Shown here piece by piece: positions 1 to 11,100 of a stretch of 64,000 bases of DNA (position 1 is its first letter; every line of letters begins with the position of its first letter). The stretch covers positions 62,001 to 126,000 of the forward strand of contig NW_020167527.1 in the NCBI RefSeq assembly GCF_001641265.1, written 5' to 3'. This stretch comes from Pseudogymnoascus destructans (taxonomy: Eukaryota; Ascomycota; Leotiomycetes; Thelebolales; Thelebolaceae). Both the position numbers and the translations under genes were made by a program. The notes beneath the pieces are model-generated. The model was not told the origin of the DNA. It was given only the letters and a program-made list of their open reading frames with translations, and did not search any database.

Positions 1-159
1 TCGCGGCGCGAAAACCTTAATTTCTGCCGCCGACGTCCCTTGAATTTCTAACCTCGTTTTATTGACGGCTTCAACCCAACCGGCAATACGAATCAACACC
101 GGGAAACTCACAGCGAACTCTCTGCAAAAATGGAATGATACTTTGTCGCTCAATATTTT

Positions 160-2847
160 ATGCCAGCCATAATCCGTCATAGCCCGTTGGGGGCAGGCTT
201 GTCGCTAGCTGATCTTAACATCCTGCCGTTTCTTGCACCGCGACTCCTGCAAGCATGGCCAAGAAGCCGTCGAGGACAGAGGGCCCAAAGCACTGCCAGT
301 GTAAGATTAGAGAGACCTGCTACACAGCCTCTGAACGGTCACGGCCAGTCATCGAGTGTTAGTGCTGCTTCCCGACAAGCCCCCCCTTCGGGAGACAGAA
401 CTCGCCATCCTCAATCACAGTATGGGCCTTCCTATGAGCGGATTGATGGCCGACGAGGGCCAACAATAACGCGGACATCAGCAAAGCCTCCAGCTCTATC
501 ACCGGTTGATAATACGAGATTTTACCCTCAAAAGCATACAGGCGATATTGCCAGCAGCAACCAAGACCGCTTTACCCTCACGCACCTACATCAAGAGACC
601 ACCGACGAAACCTCGCTAAGACAAGATGAATCCTCCAACCTCACTCGCGAAGATGTTACAGGGTCATATTTTAGCGAGACGCATCTCGACATGTTGAGCG
701 ATTTCTTGAAAGCAAATGGGAAGGACAAAGATATAGAGGATAGCAGACAATACCTCGACCGTCATTGGGAGGTTTTCTTTGATGGGATGCGGAATGAAAA
801 TCAAAGCAAGCATAGTGGCCATGGCTCAAAACGCTCTCGACAAATGGAATCGATTGCCAACTTTGATCCAAGTGTGGATATTTACGATTTACAGCTCGAG
901 TGGAAGAATATACCACGGAAATATCGGCGAAATTACTGGCCGGGACTAATGCTGGACATCTTGTGCAAGAGACCCGACGATGCCTTGAAATTCCTTGTGG
1001 CTACCACTTTGGCCGACCCGCTTCCCAATAGGGCTTGTATAGAAGACTCTTTGGACTACGTCGTCGAGTATCACCTATACCGCCAGAGCCAGTCGCCTAT
1101 CTCATCGAAGAACTTCGCTGTGCTTTTTGAAGCGATCAACGATCTACTTACCAGGTTTATAACAAGTAAAATCCGGATATCGAGCTACGCTATATATCAC
1201 CTCTGCAAACATGCAGACCGTCTTCAGGCAGAGACTTTGCTTGAAACATTGAGCCAGCGGGGCCAGGAAGCCAATCCAAATCTGCGGCTACATTTTGTCG
1301 ATTTCTTAGCACGACGAGGAGCAACGGATTCAGCAGTGACGTTGCTAGGGTCGATGCATCGCGATAAGGTAGTAGACTTCACAGAGCCCCGAGTTGCAAG
1401 TATCTGCGCAACACTTTTGAGGTGCAGCCAGCAAAACCCAGAGGCAGTCTATTCCGAATCGCATATCTATTCATTCCTCCTTGAGTGGGGCATCCGGCCA
1501 AGCATTATCTTCTACACTATACTGGCTCACAATGCCTTTGAGTCCCGGGATCACGAGACTGCTTGGAAGATTTATGATATGATCATAGAAAACGACATTG
1601 TACCTTCGGATCACACATACTCGATATTCCTGCATAATGCGAAATTGCGCAAGGACCAAGAGGCATTGGAGAATATTCTGAAAGGCGTTAAGGCGAACAG
1701 CATTAGGAACGAGTACGTCGCAACGGACTTGCTACATGCTATGCTGCTTATACACGAAAACCAAGCGCGGAATCTCCGTGGGGATGAAGCCCGAGCTTCA
1801 TCTGAATCGTTATTTCAGCGGATGGTGTTGTTATACAGCACATACTTCGAATTGGCTCCCCTCGAGGACTTGGCACCGGAATACTTCACCATCGACAGAA
1901 AACTATCTCCTGAGGCTGAAGGTAGACGAATGCACCCTGATTGTGTAACGTTGTCTCTCATGGTGTCAACTGTGATACGCTGCAGAATCGAGCAGTCTGA
2001 GCTACCTCTGTTTTATAACCGTTTCAAGAGTCTTGTCGATGCTGGACATCCCGATTTCGTTAATGTTGCCACGGAAGCTAACGTGTTCAATGCCTTTATC
2101 AAGGCCATCGGAAAAGACCGGGATATGCTGCCGTTCACGACACAGATTCTGGGAGACATGCTTGGCGCCGAAGCTTCTGGAGTAAAGGCACAATCTACGG
2201 ATATCGAGTCAAATGATCGCAAGAGGATAGTCTCCCCAACCGTCCAAACATGGTCTATCCTGGTGCACGCGTTCATGACACAAGGTCAGCCCCGCGCTGC
2301 CGAGAAGCTTGTGGCTATGATGAAGAGGCGTGGCGTGGATCCAAACAAGGTCACCTGGAATACTCTTATTACGGGATATTTGCAGATGCAGAACATGGCT
2401 GGTGCTATGCACTCCTACGATCGTGCCAAGGAGGAGGGCTGGACAATTGATGAGAGTATATGTGGCCATCTGGGCCTATCCAAGCACCAGATAATGCTTG
2501 ATCAGCAGTCCGAAACTATGCCGCGGACGGCAGAGTCTGGGAGGCCCCGTGGGGAGTCGGAGGAGCAGCCAGAAACTCATTCTCCGTTTTGGAAGCCTGA
2601 TGGGATACGCTCCCTTCGCCGTGCTGAGTTTCAGACCGGTGAAATGCTGGACTTCTTGCTCGGCGCTGAGTTAAAAAGAGTCGAGATTGTAACGAGGATT
2701 GAACGCCTTCTAAGGGGTGCAAAAGGAAACCCGGAATTAGCCGGTAAGAGGTCGTTGCGTCTTAAAAAGGCTTCGAGCGGGTTGAAGAGGCTTGAGAATC
2801 TTGTCGATGGCCGTTTGTATGGGTTGGAGAAGGCATCTGGAGTATGA
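160..2847 (+). CDS. Pentatricopeptide repeat (PPR) protein, probably mitochondrial
   Basis: An uninterrupted 895-residue frame. Two stretches read as PPR helix pairs: about residues 447-510 (FYTILAHNAF, then AWKIYDMIIENDIVPSDHTY) and about 690-765 (TWSILVHAFMTQGQPRAAEK, then GVDPNKVTWNTLITGYLQMQ). PPR proteins bind organelle RNA and act in mitochondrial RNA processing or translation. The N-terminal ~150 residues are rich in Arg, Ser and Gln with few acids, which would suit a targeting presequence followed by disordered sequence; that is inference. The first ATG of the frame is used and no intron is needed. The long linker between the repeat blocks probably hides more degenerate repeats. The family is clear; the RNA target and any yeast orthologue are not. 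Confidence 0.8.
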   Translation: MPAIIRHSPLGAGLSLADLNILPFLAPRLLQAWPRSRRGQRAQSTASVRLERPATQPLNGHGQSSSVSAASRQAPPSGDRTRHPQSQYGPSYERIDGRRGPTITRTSAKPPALSPVDNTRFYPQKHTGDIASSNQDRFTLTHLHQETTDETSLRQDESSNLTREDVTGSYFSETHLDMLSDFLKANGKDKDIEDSRQYLDRHWEVFFDGMRNENQSKHSGHGSKRSRQMESIANFDPSVDIYDLQLEWKNIPRKYRRNYWPGLMLDILCKRPDDALKFLVATTLADPLPNRACIEDSLDYVVEYHLYRQSQSPISSKNFAVLFEAINDLLTRFITSKIRISSYAIYHLCKHADRLQAETLLETLSQRGQEANPNLRLHFVDFLARRGATDSAVTLLGSMHRDKVVDFTEPRVASICATLLRCSQQNPEAVYSESHIYSFLLEWGIRPSIIFYTILAHNAFESRDHETAWKIYDMIIENDIVPSDHTYSIFLHNAKLRKDQEALENILKGVKANSIRNEYVATDLLHAMLLIHENQARNLRGDEARASSESLFQRMVLLYSTYFELAPLEDLAPEYFTIDRKLSPEAEGRRMHPDCVTLSLMVSTVIRCRIEQSELPLFYNRFKSLVDAGHPDFVNVATEANVFNAFIKAIGKDRDMLPFTTQILGDMLGAEASGVKAQSTDIESNDRKRIVSPTVQTWSILVHAFMTQGQPRAAEKLVAMMKRRGVDPNKVTWNTLITGYLQMQNMAGAMHSYDRAKEEGWTIDESICGHLGLSKHQIMLDQQSETMPRTAESGRPRGESEEQPETHSPFWKPDGIRSLRRAEFQTGEMLDFLLGAELKRVEIVTRIERLLRGAKGNPELAGKRSLRLKKASSGLKRLENLVDGRLYGLEKASGV

Positions 2848-3067
2848 TGTGTGTGTGTATGTATATGTGTATAATATTATATCGTGGAGTATGGATATAT
2901 AGGAGCGAGTGTTTATTCACGTGTATATTTATTTAAATATATTTAAATATTTTATGACTCGATTCGTTATTGGAGATATTTTATTTATATTCACCACCAT
3001 TGCGTACCGCAGAAACCAGACCTCTAGGACATATTTACTCACTCAGTGGAATATATTATCAACAATA
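2848..3067. other. AT-rich spacer after the PPR gene
   Basis: This stretch opens with a TG/TA-rich run just after the stop codon, then an AT-rich tract with a repeated TATTTAAATA-like motif. It probably holds the 3' untranslated region. No gene is visible. Confidence 0.5.
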
Positions 3068-3890
3068 CAGTAATCACTGCCTATAGCGGACTCGGCTATA
3101 GCGGAAACCTCCCAATACCGGACCCTTTCCTACAATCACGCGAATTTTGTATAGCAATACCGCAAACCTCCTTATACCAGAATTCCGGCCAAGATCCTTA
3201 ACTTCCGGTATAGAAAATGGCACCTCCACCACCCAAAAAGCCTCGAATCTCAATTACGAATGCACAAAAGCAAGCTTTACGAGCTTGGTACTATGATCCT
3301 ACAACTCAGAGCACAAAGAAGACTTAGATGCTTCAACTTGGTAGAATGATCAATATGGACATACTTTGAGCTCTTCGACTGCAAGTGAAATACTATCCTC
3401 AAAATACGCCTCTCTCGACACTACTACTTCTACAAAAGCATTTGATAATACCAAGACGACAAGGAAACCAAAATGGGAAGTGTTAGAGAAAGCTCTTAGA
3501 GAATGGGCTTTACGATTTGATGCTACTCATGGCATTATTACAGGAGATCTTCTACGGATAAAAGCAACAGAATTCTAGATACAGCTACCATAATACCATG
3601 GACAAGATTGCCCTACATGGAGTGAAGGATGGCTTGAAGGGTTTAAGAAAAGCGAAATACCTACCTTGTGATGTTTACAATATGGATGAGACTGGATTTT
3701 ACTAGAAAAAATTACCAAACTTAACAAAACTCGAATTACAGCTAACTGCTATAAAAGTGACAAAGTTCCAATTTGGTTTATAGAACTGCTAAACAACCAA
3801 GATGTTTTACTCAAAATCATATCTCGAATCCTGAAAACCTTAGAATACATTAGCAATGGAATTCAACAGCATGGATGAATCATAATTATT
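3068..3890 (+). pseudogene. Decayed Fot1/pogo-type transposon (Tc1/mariner superfamily)
   Basis: A TA dinucleotide at 3066-3067 is followed by CAGTAATCACTG, a pogo-like terminus, and then by degenerate TATAGCGG/TATACCGG subterminal repeats. A coding remnant starts at 3217 (MAPPPPPKKPRISITNAQKQ), like the N-terminal psq helix-turn-helix, and reaches a stop within about 40 codons. Broken pieces follow: a CENP-B-type DNA-binding segment around 3465-3580 (KWEVLEKALREWALRF) and the start of the DDE domain near 3680 (YNMDETGFY, then a stop). Several stops and frame changes rule out function. I could not find the right end, so the 3' limit is approximate and the element may be truncated. Confidence 0.65.
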
Positions 3891-4368
3891 GCCAAGATAC
3901 ATCGTTTGGGCGAATTCGAGTCGCATAGTTATATTCCGTAAATTTATTTTCACATGCGTCACGCTACGTAACTTCCTCCCCCTACATCCTCCCTTGGGTT
4001 TTGTTTTTGGATCATCGAGGCGCAGCCTGAGTCAGATATCAGATATAATTTTGATATAAAAGCTTATATAGCATCTGGGCGGCTGATGACCTGCGCGCCG
4101 AGTACGGATACTGGGGCGGGCCCCTCGTGTCTTTTGTCTGTGGAGTAATTGGCGGGTTATTTGAGGCCGGTTGCAATAATGGAATGCTCGTACTAGGTAC
4201 TAGGGTACAGCTTGGGGCAGCCTCCGGTAGTTGAGCATCGGCGGGAATTTCCACAGTTTTCCACCTTCGCCCACCTTCACGCGATGTACCTGCAACAGTC
4301 ATTTTTTGTACCAGAGTACACCTTACTCCGTCTCTCCCACCTCGTTGGTGCCCGTGCCTGTTTTGGGG

Positions 4369-4402
4369 CGAAACGATCGACTCACCGAAACGATCGACTC
4401 AC
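4369..4402 (+). promoter_or_regulatory. 17-bp direct repeat upstream of GUT2
   Basis: CGAAACGATCGACTCAC occurs twice head to tail, about 600 bp before the GUT2 start. Each copy holds the palindromic core CGATCG. A paired factor-binding site is possible; that is inference from position and duplication only. Confidence 0.3.
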
Positions 4403-4716
4403 CAGCGAAACTCACCCAGGCCACTACCACACACTACCGAGACTATATGGTATAACAAATGGCGTGGTCCCCGACTGACACCAGCTCTGAGCTGAGGCTG
4501 TGATCATCAAGGTTTTTTAAAAAGAGGGGCATTTGTGGTCCTGCTATTCCTTCTATCGCTGCTGATAATCCTACGAGTACCAAAGTGGTGCTCCATCCGT
4601 ACGTACGTATCACTTACTGTACACTCAATCTCCTGGTCGCCCCCACTATCACGTTCTCTCATCCAACGCGAGCGATCCCTATCGAATTGTCACAAAGGGG
4701 TCCAGAGCTGACCATG

Positions 4717-4724
4717 TATATATA
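4717..4724 (+). promoter_or_regulatory. TATA-like element of GUT2
   Basis: TATATATA lies about 260 bp before the GUT2 start codon and is followed by a pyrimidine-rich stretch (CTTTCTCTCCCCTGG) that would suit a fungal transcription start region. Confidence 0.3.
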
Positions 4725-4986
4725 GCTTGAATTCGGCTTTCTCTCCCCTGGCCCCTCTTAGCAAGAGAACGACCTACTTACTTCGACCGACGTCGGTTGA
4801 AAATTGGATAGCCATTCCCAGCACATGGCGAGTCAGTGACGTGTTTGTTTGTGGAGACGCAAACTAGAACCGGTTTCTATTTCGAATTCGAATTGGCTCT
4901 ACCTGCCTCGGCCTAAACCTCCCGATAATTGAACGGGAATTGACGACCCTTTCAACTTCCATCCCATCTAATATATCGCCATAATT

Positions 4987-7174
4987 ATGGCCTTCAGGTC
5001 GAGAATCACGAGGGCTGTGGCCTACGGATCTGGAGCTGCTGTCCTCGGTGGCGGTGTCCTATACTACACCTACCGCCCACGAAACATCCCGGGTCTCGAA
5101 CCGGCGGCGGTGCCACCTCCCGGAGAGCTCCCGCCGAGGTTCCCCAAGGTCAGGTCGAGAGACGAGCAGATCGCCAACCTGAAGAGGAGCGGAGGAATAT
5201 TCACACCTACATCAACCGCAATCAAGAATGTATTGTTAAATCCGACTGAAGGCGATGAGGTTGCCACCACTACACCCCAAGATGACGATATCTACGATCT
5301 CCTCATCATTGGTGGCGGTGCGACCGGTGCCGGTGTTGCGTTGGACGCGGCAACGCGCGGATTGAAGGTCGCAATTGTCGAGAGGGACGATTTCAGTTCC
5401 GGTACCAGCAGCAAGAGCACGAAGCTTGTGCACGGTGGCGTGCGATACTTGGAGAAGGCGTTCTGGGAGATGGATTACAACCAGTACAAGTTGGTGAAGG
5501 AGGCTCTGCGCGAGCGCAAATACTTCTTGGATACCGCCCCCCATCTGTCGTCGTGGCTCCCAATCATGTTGCCGCTGGACAAGTGGTGGAAGGCACCATA
5601 CTACTGGGCTGGAACCAAGGCCTACGATCTTTTGGCTGGGTCCGAGGGAATTGAGAGTTCGTACTTCTTGACCAGGAGTAAGGCTCTTGATGCCTTCCCC
5701 ATGCTGAAGAGGACGGATCTCATTGGTGCGCTTGTCTACTACGATGGTGCGCATAACGATTCGAGGATGAACGTCTCACTGGCTATGACTGCAGCATTGT
5801 ACGGCGCGACCGTTGTAAACCATCTCGAAGTTACAGGACTGAACAAGGATGCCAATGGCCAGCTTTGCGGCGCACGCGTCAAGGACCTTGTCCGCGAAAA
5901 GGATGGCAAGAAGGCGGAGGAGTTCACTATCAGAGCAAGAGGTATTGTCAACGCAACCGGCCCATTCTGCGACTCCATCCGTAAGATGGACGAGCCCAGC
6001 ATCAAGGAAATCGTCGCCCCCAGCTCTGGAGTACACATCGTGCTCCCCGGATACTACAGCCCGTCGAACATGGGCTTGATTGATCCCAAGACCTCTGATG
6101 GCAGAGTTATCTTCTTCTTGCCTTGGCAGGGAAACACCATTGCCGGAACCACCGATGCCCCTACCACGATCCAACAGAACCCCATTGCTGGCGAGGATGA
6201 GATTGACTGGATTCTGTCCGAGATCCGTCACTACCTCGCCCCAGACATCAACGTTAGACGCGGTGATGTCCTCGCTGCTTGGTCCGGTATCCGCCCTCTC
6301 GTCAAGGACCCCAAGGCCAAGAACACCGAATCCCTCGTCCGTAACCATCTCATCGATATCTCGCAATCTGGCCTCTTGACCTGCGCTGGAGGAAAGTGGA
6401 CAACTTACCGTCAAATGGCCGAGGAATGCGTCGACGAAGCCATCACTACTTACAAGCTGAAGCCAACCCGCGTCCTCAACGCCCCATGCGTCAGCGGAAG
6501 CACCCAGATCGACGACGGCGCAACGCTAGATGGATCATGCCAGACTCACCAAGTCAGACTTATTGGCGCCCACGGCTTCTCCAAGACCCTGTTTATCAAC
6601 CTAATCCAGCACTACGGCATTGATACCGACGTCGCGAAGCACCTGACTGGTTCATACGGCGACAGGGCCTGGACCGTTGCTGGCCTTTCCGAGCCCACTG
6701 AGAAGAGGTTCCCTGTCCGCGGCAAGAGACTGTCCCCGCTGTACCCCTTCATCGATGGTGAGATTCGCTATGCCGTCAGGCACGAGTATGCCCAGACGGC
6801 CGTCGATGTTATCGCTCGCCGCACTCGTCTGGCGTTCCTCAACGCTCAGGCCGCTCTCGAGGCGCTCCCGGAAGTCGTTGATGTTATGGCCTCTGAGCTC
6901 AACTGGGACAAGAAGAGACAGGAGCTGGAGTGGACAGACAGTGAGCTCCCCCCCCTCAGTTAATGATTAGTTATTAGTGATCTAACATGTGAATGAAGGC
7001 TTGAAATTCCTGGAGAGCATGGGACTCCCTAAATCGAAGCTTTCGGCTACGCGTAAGGCTGTTGAGAGCGGAAAGCTGGCCTTCAAGGACTCCGATGAGT
7101 ATAAGATGTACTCGAGACACAACGTGCCAAGTGAGCCGTTGGCAACCGACGATGGAGAGAGCAAATCTGAGTAA
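4987..7174 (+). CDS. GUT2: Mitochondrial FAD-dependent glycerol-3-phosphate dehydrogenase
   Basis: Oxidises glycerol 3-phosphate to dihydroxyacetone phosphate at the mitochondrial inner membrane and passes electrons to ubiquinone. It serves glycerol use and the G3P shuttle. The N-terminus has an Arg-rich start and a hydrophobic segment at about residues 11-29. The FAD-binding motif IIGGGATGAGVALDAATRG is at about 107-125, followed by the GTSSKSTKLVHGGVRYLEKA signature of the DAO/GlpD family. The frame as read stops at 6963, but the family's usual C-terminus continues at 6999. A 58-nt intron (6941-6998, donor GTGAGC, CTAAC branch, AAG acceptor) joins them in frame and gives 709 residues. Reading through the intron would cost the last ~58 residues. 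Confidence 0.93.
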
Positions 7175-7796
7175 TAGATCCAAGGGTTAGAGCGGGAGTG
7201 CATGTCAGATGCCAAAGATAGATCTTTCGGGTGTACATACTGTGTTTGTAGAGGTAGATGTATTCACTTAATACTGCATGGCAATGGATTAATAATACCT
7301 CGGATATGTCAAGTAGCGTGTTTATATGAAGATTGAATAAGAATGCAAATCACGTGACTACTGATTGGGTACTGACTACGGCATAGCTGACCATGGGGAC
7401 CGGCAGATTTAAACAATTTATTTTTATTTATCCAGCATAATTTGTCACTCGAACGACGTTGTGCCGCCAAGCGCGAATGGAAGCCAGCATGTGAAGCGAG
7501 GCTACTGATGTATACCCGACGGGCGGTCACGGTTACATTGTAGTCTAACCAAGCCTCGGCAACTTCCCCAACTTGCCCCGCAATATGTAGACCCCATGTT
7601 ACCGAAAGGCCGTGGCGGATATCACATTGCCTGAAGCCTATGGTATTTATGTAGCAAAGGGGGCGCTGTTTGTCATTTTTGATCATACCATTATATCATT
7701 ATATACCAATCCTAAATAACTACTTCTCGATCAAACCGGACCAAAAGATAATACCACAAACACCTCTTTCCCATCCTCACCCCCTAAACCGCAATC
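7175..7796. other. Spacer between GUT2 and the thiolase gene
   Basis: Contains the 3' end of GUT2 and the thiolase promoter. An AT-rich tract with TATATC and TATATACC at about 7690-7710 lies some 90 bp before the thiolase start. No gene is visible. Confidence 0.5.
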
Positions 7797-9179
7797 ATGG
7801 TCCGATCCGCCCCCAGCAAGAGATGCTACGTCCTCGGCGTTGGCATGACCAAGTTCATCAAGCCGCGCGGAAAGGTTGACTACACCGAGCTCGGTTTCGA
7901 GGCCGGTGTCAAGGCCATGCTTGACGCCCAGATCAGCTACGACGATGTTGACCAAGGTGTCGCCTGCTACTGCTACGGTGACTCCACCTGCGGCCAGCGC
8001 GTCTTCTACCAGTTCGGCATGACCCAAATCCCCATCTACAACGTCAACAACAACTGCTCCACCGGCTCCACCGGCCTCCACATCGGCCGTGACGTCATCT
8101 CCAACGGTGGCGCCGACTGCGTCCTCGTTGTCGGCTTCGAGAAGATGAACCCCGGCTCCCTGCAGAGCTTCTGGAACGACCGCGAGAACCCCACCGGCAC
8201 CTCGGGCATGATGATGGCGGAGACCCGCGGCGTCACCAACGCCCCCGGCGCCGCCCAGATGTTCGGCAACGCCGGCATCGAGTACATGGAGAAGTACGGC
8301 GCGTCGAACGACGACTTCGCCGAGATCGCGCGCGTAAACCACGAGCACAGCCAGCGCAACCCCTACTCGCAGTTCCAGCAGGTGTACACGCGCCAGCAGA
8401 TCCTCGACTCGCCCACCATCTTCGGCCCGCTCACCAAGCTGCAGTGCTGCCCCACCTCCGACGGAGGCGCCGCCGCCGTCCTCGTCTCGGAGGAGTTCCT
8501 CAACTCCCGCCCCCACCTCCGCTCCCAGGCCGTCCTCATCGCCGGCCAGGCACTCACCACCGACGCGCCTAGCCTGTTCAGCAGGAGCTCCATCGACCTC
8601 ATGGGTTACGATATGAGCAAGGTTGCTGCGGAGATCGCGCTGCGCCAGGCTGGTCGCACTACCGCTGACGTCCAGGTCGTCGAGCTCCACGACTGCTTCT
8701 CTGCGAACGAGATGGTTACTATTGATGCCCTCGGCCTATCTGAGAAGGGGAAGGCCCACGAGCTCGTCCGTAACGGCGATATCACCTACGGCGGGAAGTA
8801 CGTCATCAACCCCTCTGGAGGACTCATCTCCAAGGGCCACCCCCTGGGCGCCTCTGGTATCGCGCAGTGCGCCGAGCTGGTGTGGCATCTTCGTGGATGG
8901 GCTAACAACCGTCTGGTTCCCTCCGGAACCAAGGTTGCGCTGCAGCACAACCTCGGTCTTGGTGGTGCCGCTGTCGTCACCGTGTACGAGCGTGCCGATG
9001 GCCAGACCGCAACCAAGGTCTCGGATGAGCAGGTTGGAAAGCTTAACGGTCTGGGTTACAACCCGGCTGTTGTAGCGAAGGGGTTCACTGCTGAGCAGGC
9101 GGCGAAGGTCAGGAGTAAGAACCAGAAGAGCGCGTGGGCGCTTGGTGAGGCTGAGGCGAAGGTTTTGTCCCGCTTTTAG
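7797..9179 (+). CDS. SCP2-type (sterol carrier protein X-like) 3-ketoacyl-CoA thiolase
   Basis: A 460-residue, apparently intronless member of the SCP-x thiolase family, which cleaves 3-ketoacyl-CoA to acetyl-CoA and a shortened acyl-CoA, usually in peroxisomes. The nucleophilic Cys is Cys87 in NNNCSTGSTG. The later thiolase motifs ELHDCFSANE and SKGHPLGASG are present, with a C-terminal NLGLGGAAVVTVY strand. There is no fused SCP2 lipid-binding domain; the protein ends soon after the thiolase fold. The last residues are LSRF; SRF would be only a weak PTS1-like signal, so peroxisomal location is inferred mainly from the family. The start has good context (AATCATGG) and G+C-rich codons. Substrate range cannot be read from the sequence. 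Confidence 0.9.
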   Translation: MVRSAPSKRCYVLGVGMTKFIKPRGKVDYTELGFEAGVKAMLDAQISYDDVDQGVACYCYGDSTCGQRVFYQFGMTQIPIYNVNNNCSTGSTGLHIGRDVISNGGADCVLVVGFEKMNPGSLQSFWNDRENPTGTSGMMMAETRGVTNAPGAAQMFGNAGIEYMEKYGASNDDFAEIARVNHEHSQRNPYSQFQQVYTRQQILDSPTIFGPLTKLQCCPTSDGGAAAVLVSEEFLNSRPHLRSQAVLIAGQALTTDAPSLFSRSSIDLMGYDMSKVAAEIALRQAGRTTADVQVVELHDCFSANEMVTIDALGLSEKGKAHELVRNGDITYGGKYVINPSGGLISKGHPLGASGIAQCAELVWHLRGWANNRLVPSGTKVALQHNLGLGGAAVVTVYERADGQTATKVSDEQVGKLNGLGYNPAVVAKGFTAEQAAKVRSKNQKSAWALGEAEAKVLSRF

Positions 9180-9680
9180 ATGAAGTCAGGGGATAGGGGA
9201 GGGAGCGAGGGATGTTGTATTTTTTGTATATTTGAAAAAAATTGCTAGCCATGCTATGATGAAGTAGATATTGATATTATATTATACCAGATTATGAATA
9301 TTTTGACTTTTACGAGCTGTTCTGATGAGACGTGATCTAATGTTTACAGTACCCGTCTCATTTTCTCTACTTGTACGTATGTGCTCCTCCATACAAGACA
9401 AGTTGAAATAGGGGTTGCATACTTCTCATATATCGTGTATTTACAACTTGAATCAAGCCATTTTTCAATTCGGAAACTTGGCTACCACGTACCCCCACTT
9501 CTAGCATTACGCAAGATCTCCCTCGACAACCTGCGCATATGGTATCGCCGCTACTGTCTGGATTTGCTGTGGTGAAGGTATCGGGGACATCTTATCCTAT
9601 CTGGCCTTCGTTTTACCTTCTATTGCTTCACTCCGCATTATACCATTAGCCTCGAACATATCGTCTTGTAAACAAGCTCA
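9180..9680. other. Spacer after the thiolase gene
   Basis: AT-rich 3' flanking DNA with no coding signal. It runs directly into the ~65-bp tandem repeat. Confidence 0.5.
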
Positions 9681-9990
9681 GAGGAAGCTATGATGGAGGC
9701 TTTGGTTGATAATCGTTCCTTCCACATATAAGGCCAGAAAGTTCCGAGGAAGCTACAATGGAAGCTTTGATTGATAATCGTTCTTTCCGTGTATATAAGA
9801 CCTAAAATTTCCGAGGAAGCTACGATTGAGGATTTGCTTGGTAATCGTTCTTTCCATATATATAACACCTAAAAGATCCGAGGAAGCTACGATTGAGGCC
9901 TTGGTTGTTAATCATTCTTTCCATATATAAGGCCTGGAAATTCCGAGGGGGCTACGATGGAGGCTTTGATTGGTAATCGTTCTTTCCAGA
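9681..9990. repeat. Minisatellite, five copies of a ~65-bp unit
   Basis: Units begin with GAGGAAGCTACGAT-like sequence at about 9681, 9746, 9813, 9880 and 9944. They continue through GAGGCTTTGGTTG, TAATCGTTCTTTCC and ATATATAAGGCCT. Copies differ by several substitutions and 1-3 nt in length (period 64-68), so the array is not freshly amplified. No coding frame is conserved across units. Confidence 0.85.
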
Positions 9991-11100
9991 TAGTATTTGC
10001 AAAACTTATTATGAACGATTTAATGCGTTGTCACTGATGTAGGACAAGGTTTGGACACGGTTCTGATTCGATGGGCAGACTGTAGTATCAATCTATTGAT
10101 AATAATACTTTTGTTTTATTTTTGCCGTTTGATTTATAGGGGCTATCAGCACGTCTAGCAAAAACATGGTAAGAATGACACCACCACCGTTCTCGAAGGT
10201 TTCAAATCAAGTTACATGCAATGCTATGAGCATCCTCGTTCTCAATAGGACTAACACAGAATGCACCTCTGGTTATTGTTTGTAAAAAAGAAAGGGGTGG
10301 TGGTGAAAAAATTGTAAATGGATAGGGGGTAAAAAAGGGGTCGAAAAAATAGGTTGTGGGTAAAATAAAACAAATCATTGAACAATTATTACGTGCTTTA
10401 CCATAATTCATCCCATAAACAGTAGCACAACTCACATCAGTCATGAGACATCACATGAGGTCTCCCCCTTTACGAGCTTTGAGCTCTGTGCGTGCACCCT
10501 CCAACGAGCCCCTCGGCTCCGACGTGGCTCAACCCCCTCGTTTCCCGTATATTTCGCTCTCCAAATAAGCGCCCAGAAAACATTTCATGTTTCCATTTCA
10601 TTCCCCACCCCCTCAGCGGCAAAGATAAGATAACCCACGCCCGACCCCACGGTCCTGTCGATTAGCGCCCATGGACGTGGGCCGTAGTCACTCTACCGAG
10701 CGCGAAGCCGTTGGCCTGCGTCGATCGGGGTGACGTGTATGGAGCCGCTGAGTTGGGTATCGATGATGCGTGGAGGAGAGGAAGAAGAAGTAGATCGCCA
10801 CCGGCGCGAAGCCGTTGGCCTGGATCTATCCCCGGGATCGTGTGCATGGACGACACGCAGAGCCGCCGCCGGGGTGGGGGAGTGACGTGCATGAACCTGG
10901 GCGTTACGCCGATGCGATGCAGGGACGCTTGCCCTCCCGTTGGCTGGTCCGGCCGAGGCGCCAGTCCGGGTTCTCGGGATAGGGTTGGTTGGTTGGTTGG
11001 TGGCGGGGTCGGTAGTCTCGGGCGGCTAGGGGCCGGCTTGTGAGAGGGCGACGAGGGGGGAGGGCGCGTGGGAGACGGAAATGGCATGATGGCATTTTTG
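9991..11100. other. Gene-free spacer
   Basis: The first part is AT-rich. From about 10450 it becomes G+C-rich with C/T strand asymmetry. Short frames in the G+C-rich part show proline/arginine-biased composition and no family similarity. I see no gene. Confidence 0.5.

Larger units (their letters stand above)
3891..4986. other. Intergenic region and GUT2 upstream region
   Basis: About 1.1 kb with no convincing gene. It holds a 17-bp direct repeat at 4369-4402 and a TATA-like tract at 4717-4724, both listed separately. Short frames here have no family resemblance. Confidence 0.5.

Noticed and set aside
7731..8690. A 319-codon open frame on the minus strand over the thiolase gene
   Set aside because: It is the mirror of a G+C-rich coding frame; composition is Val/Gly/Ala/Asp-biased and it has no family similarity.
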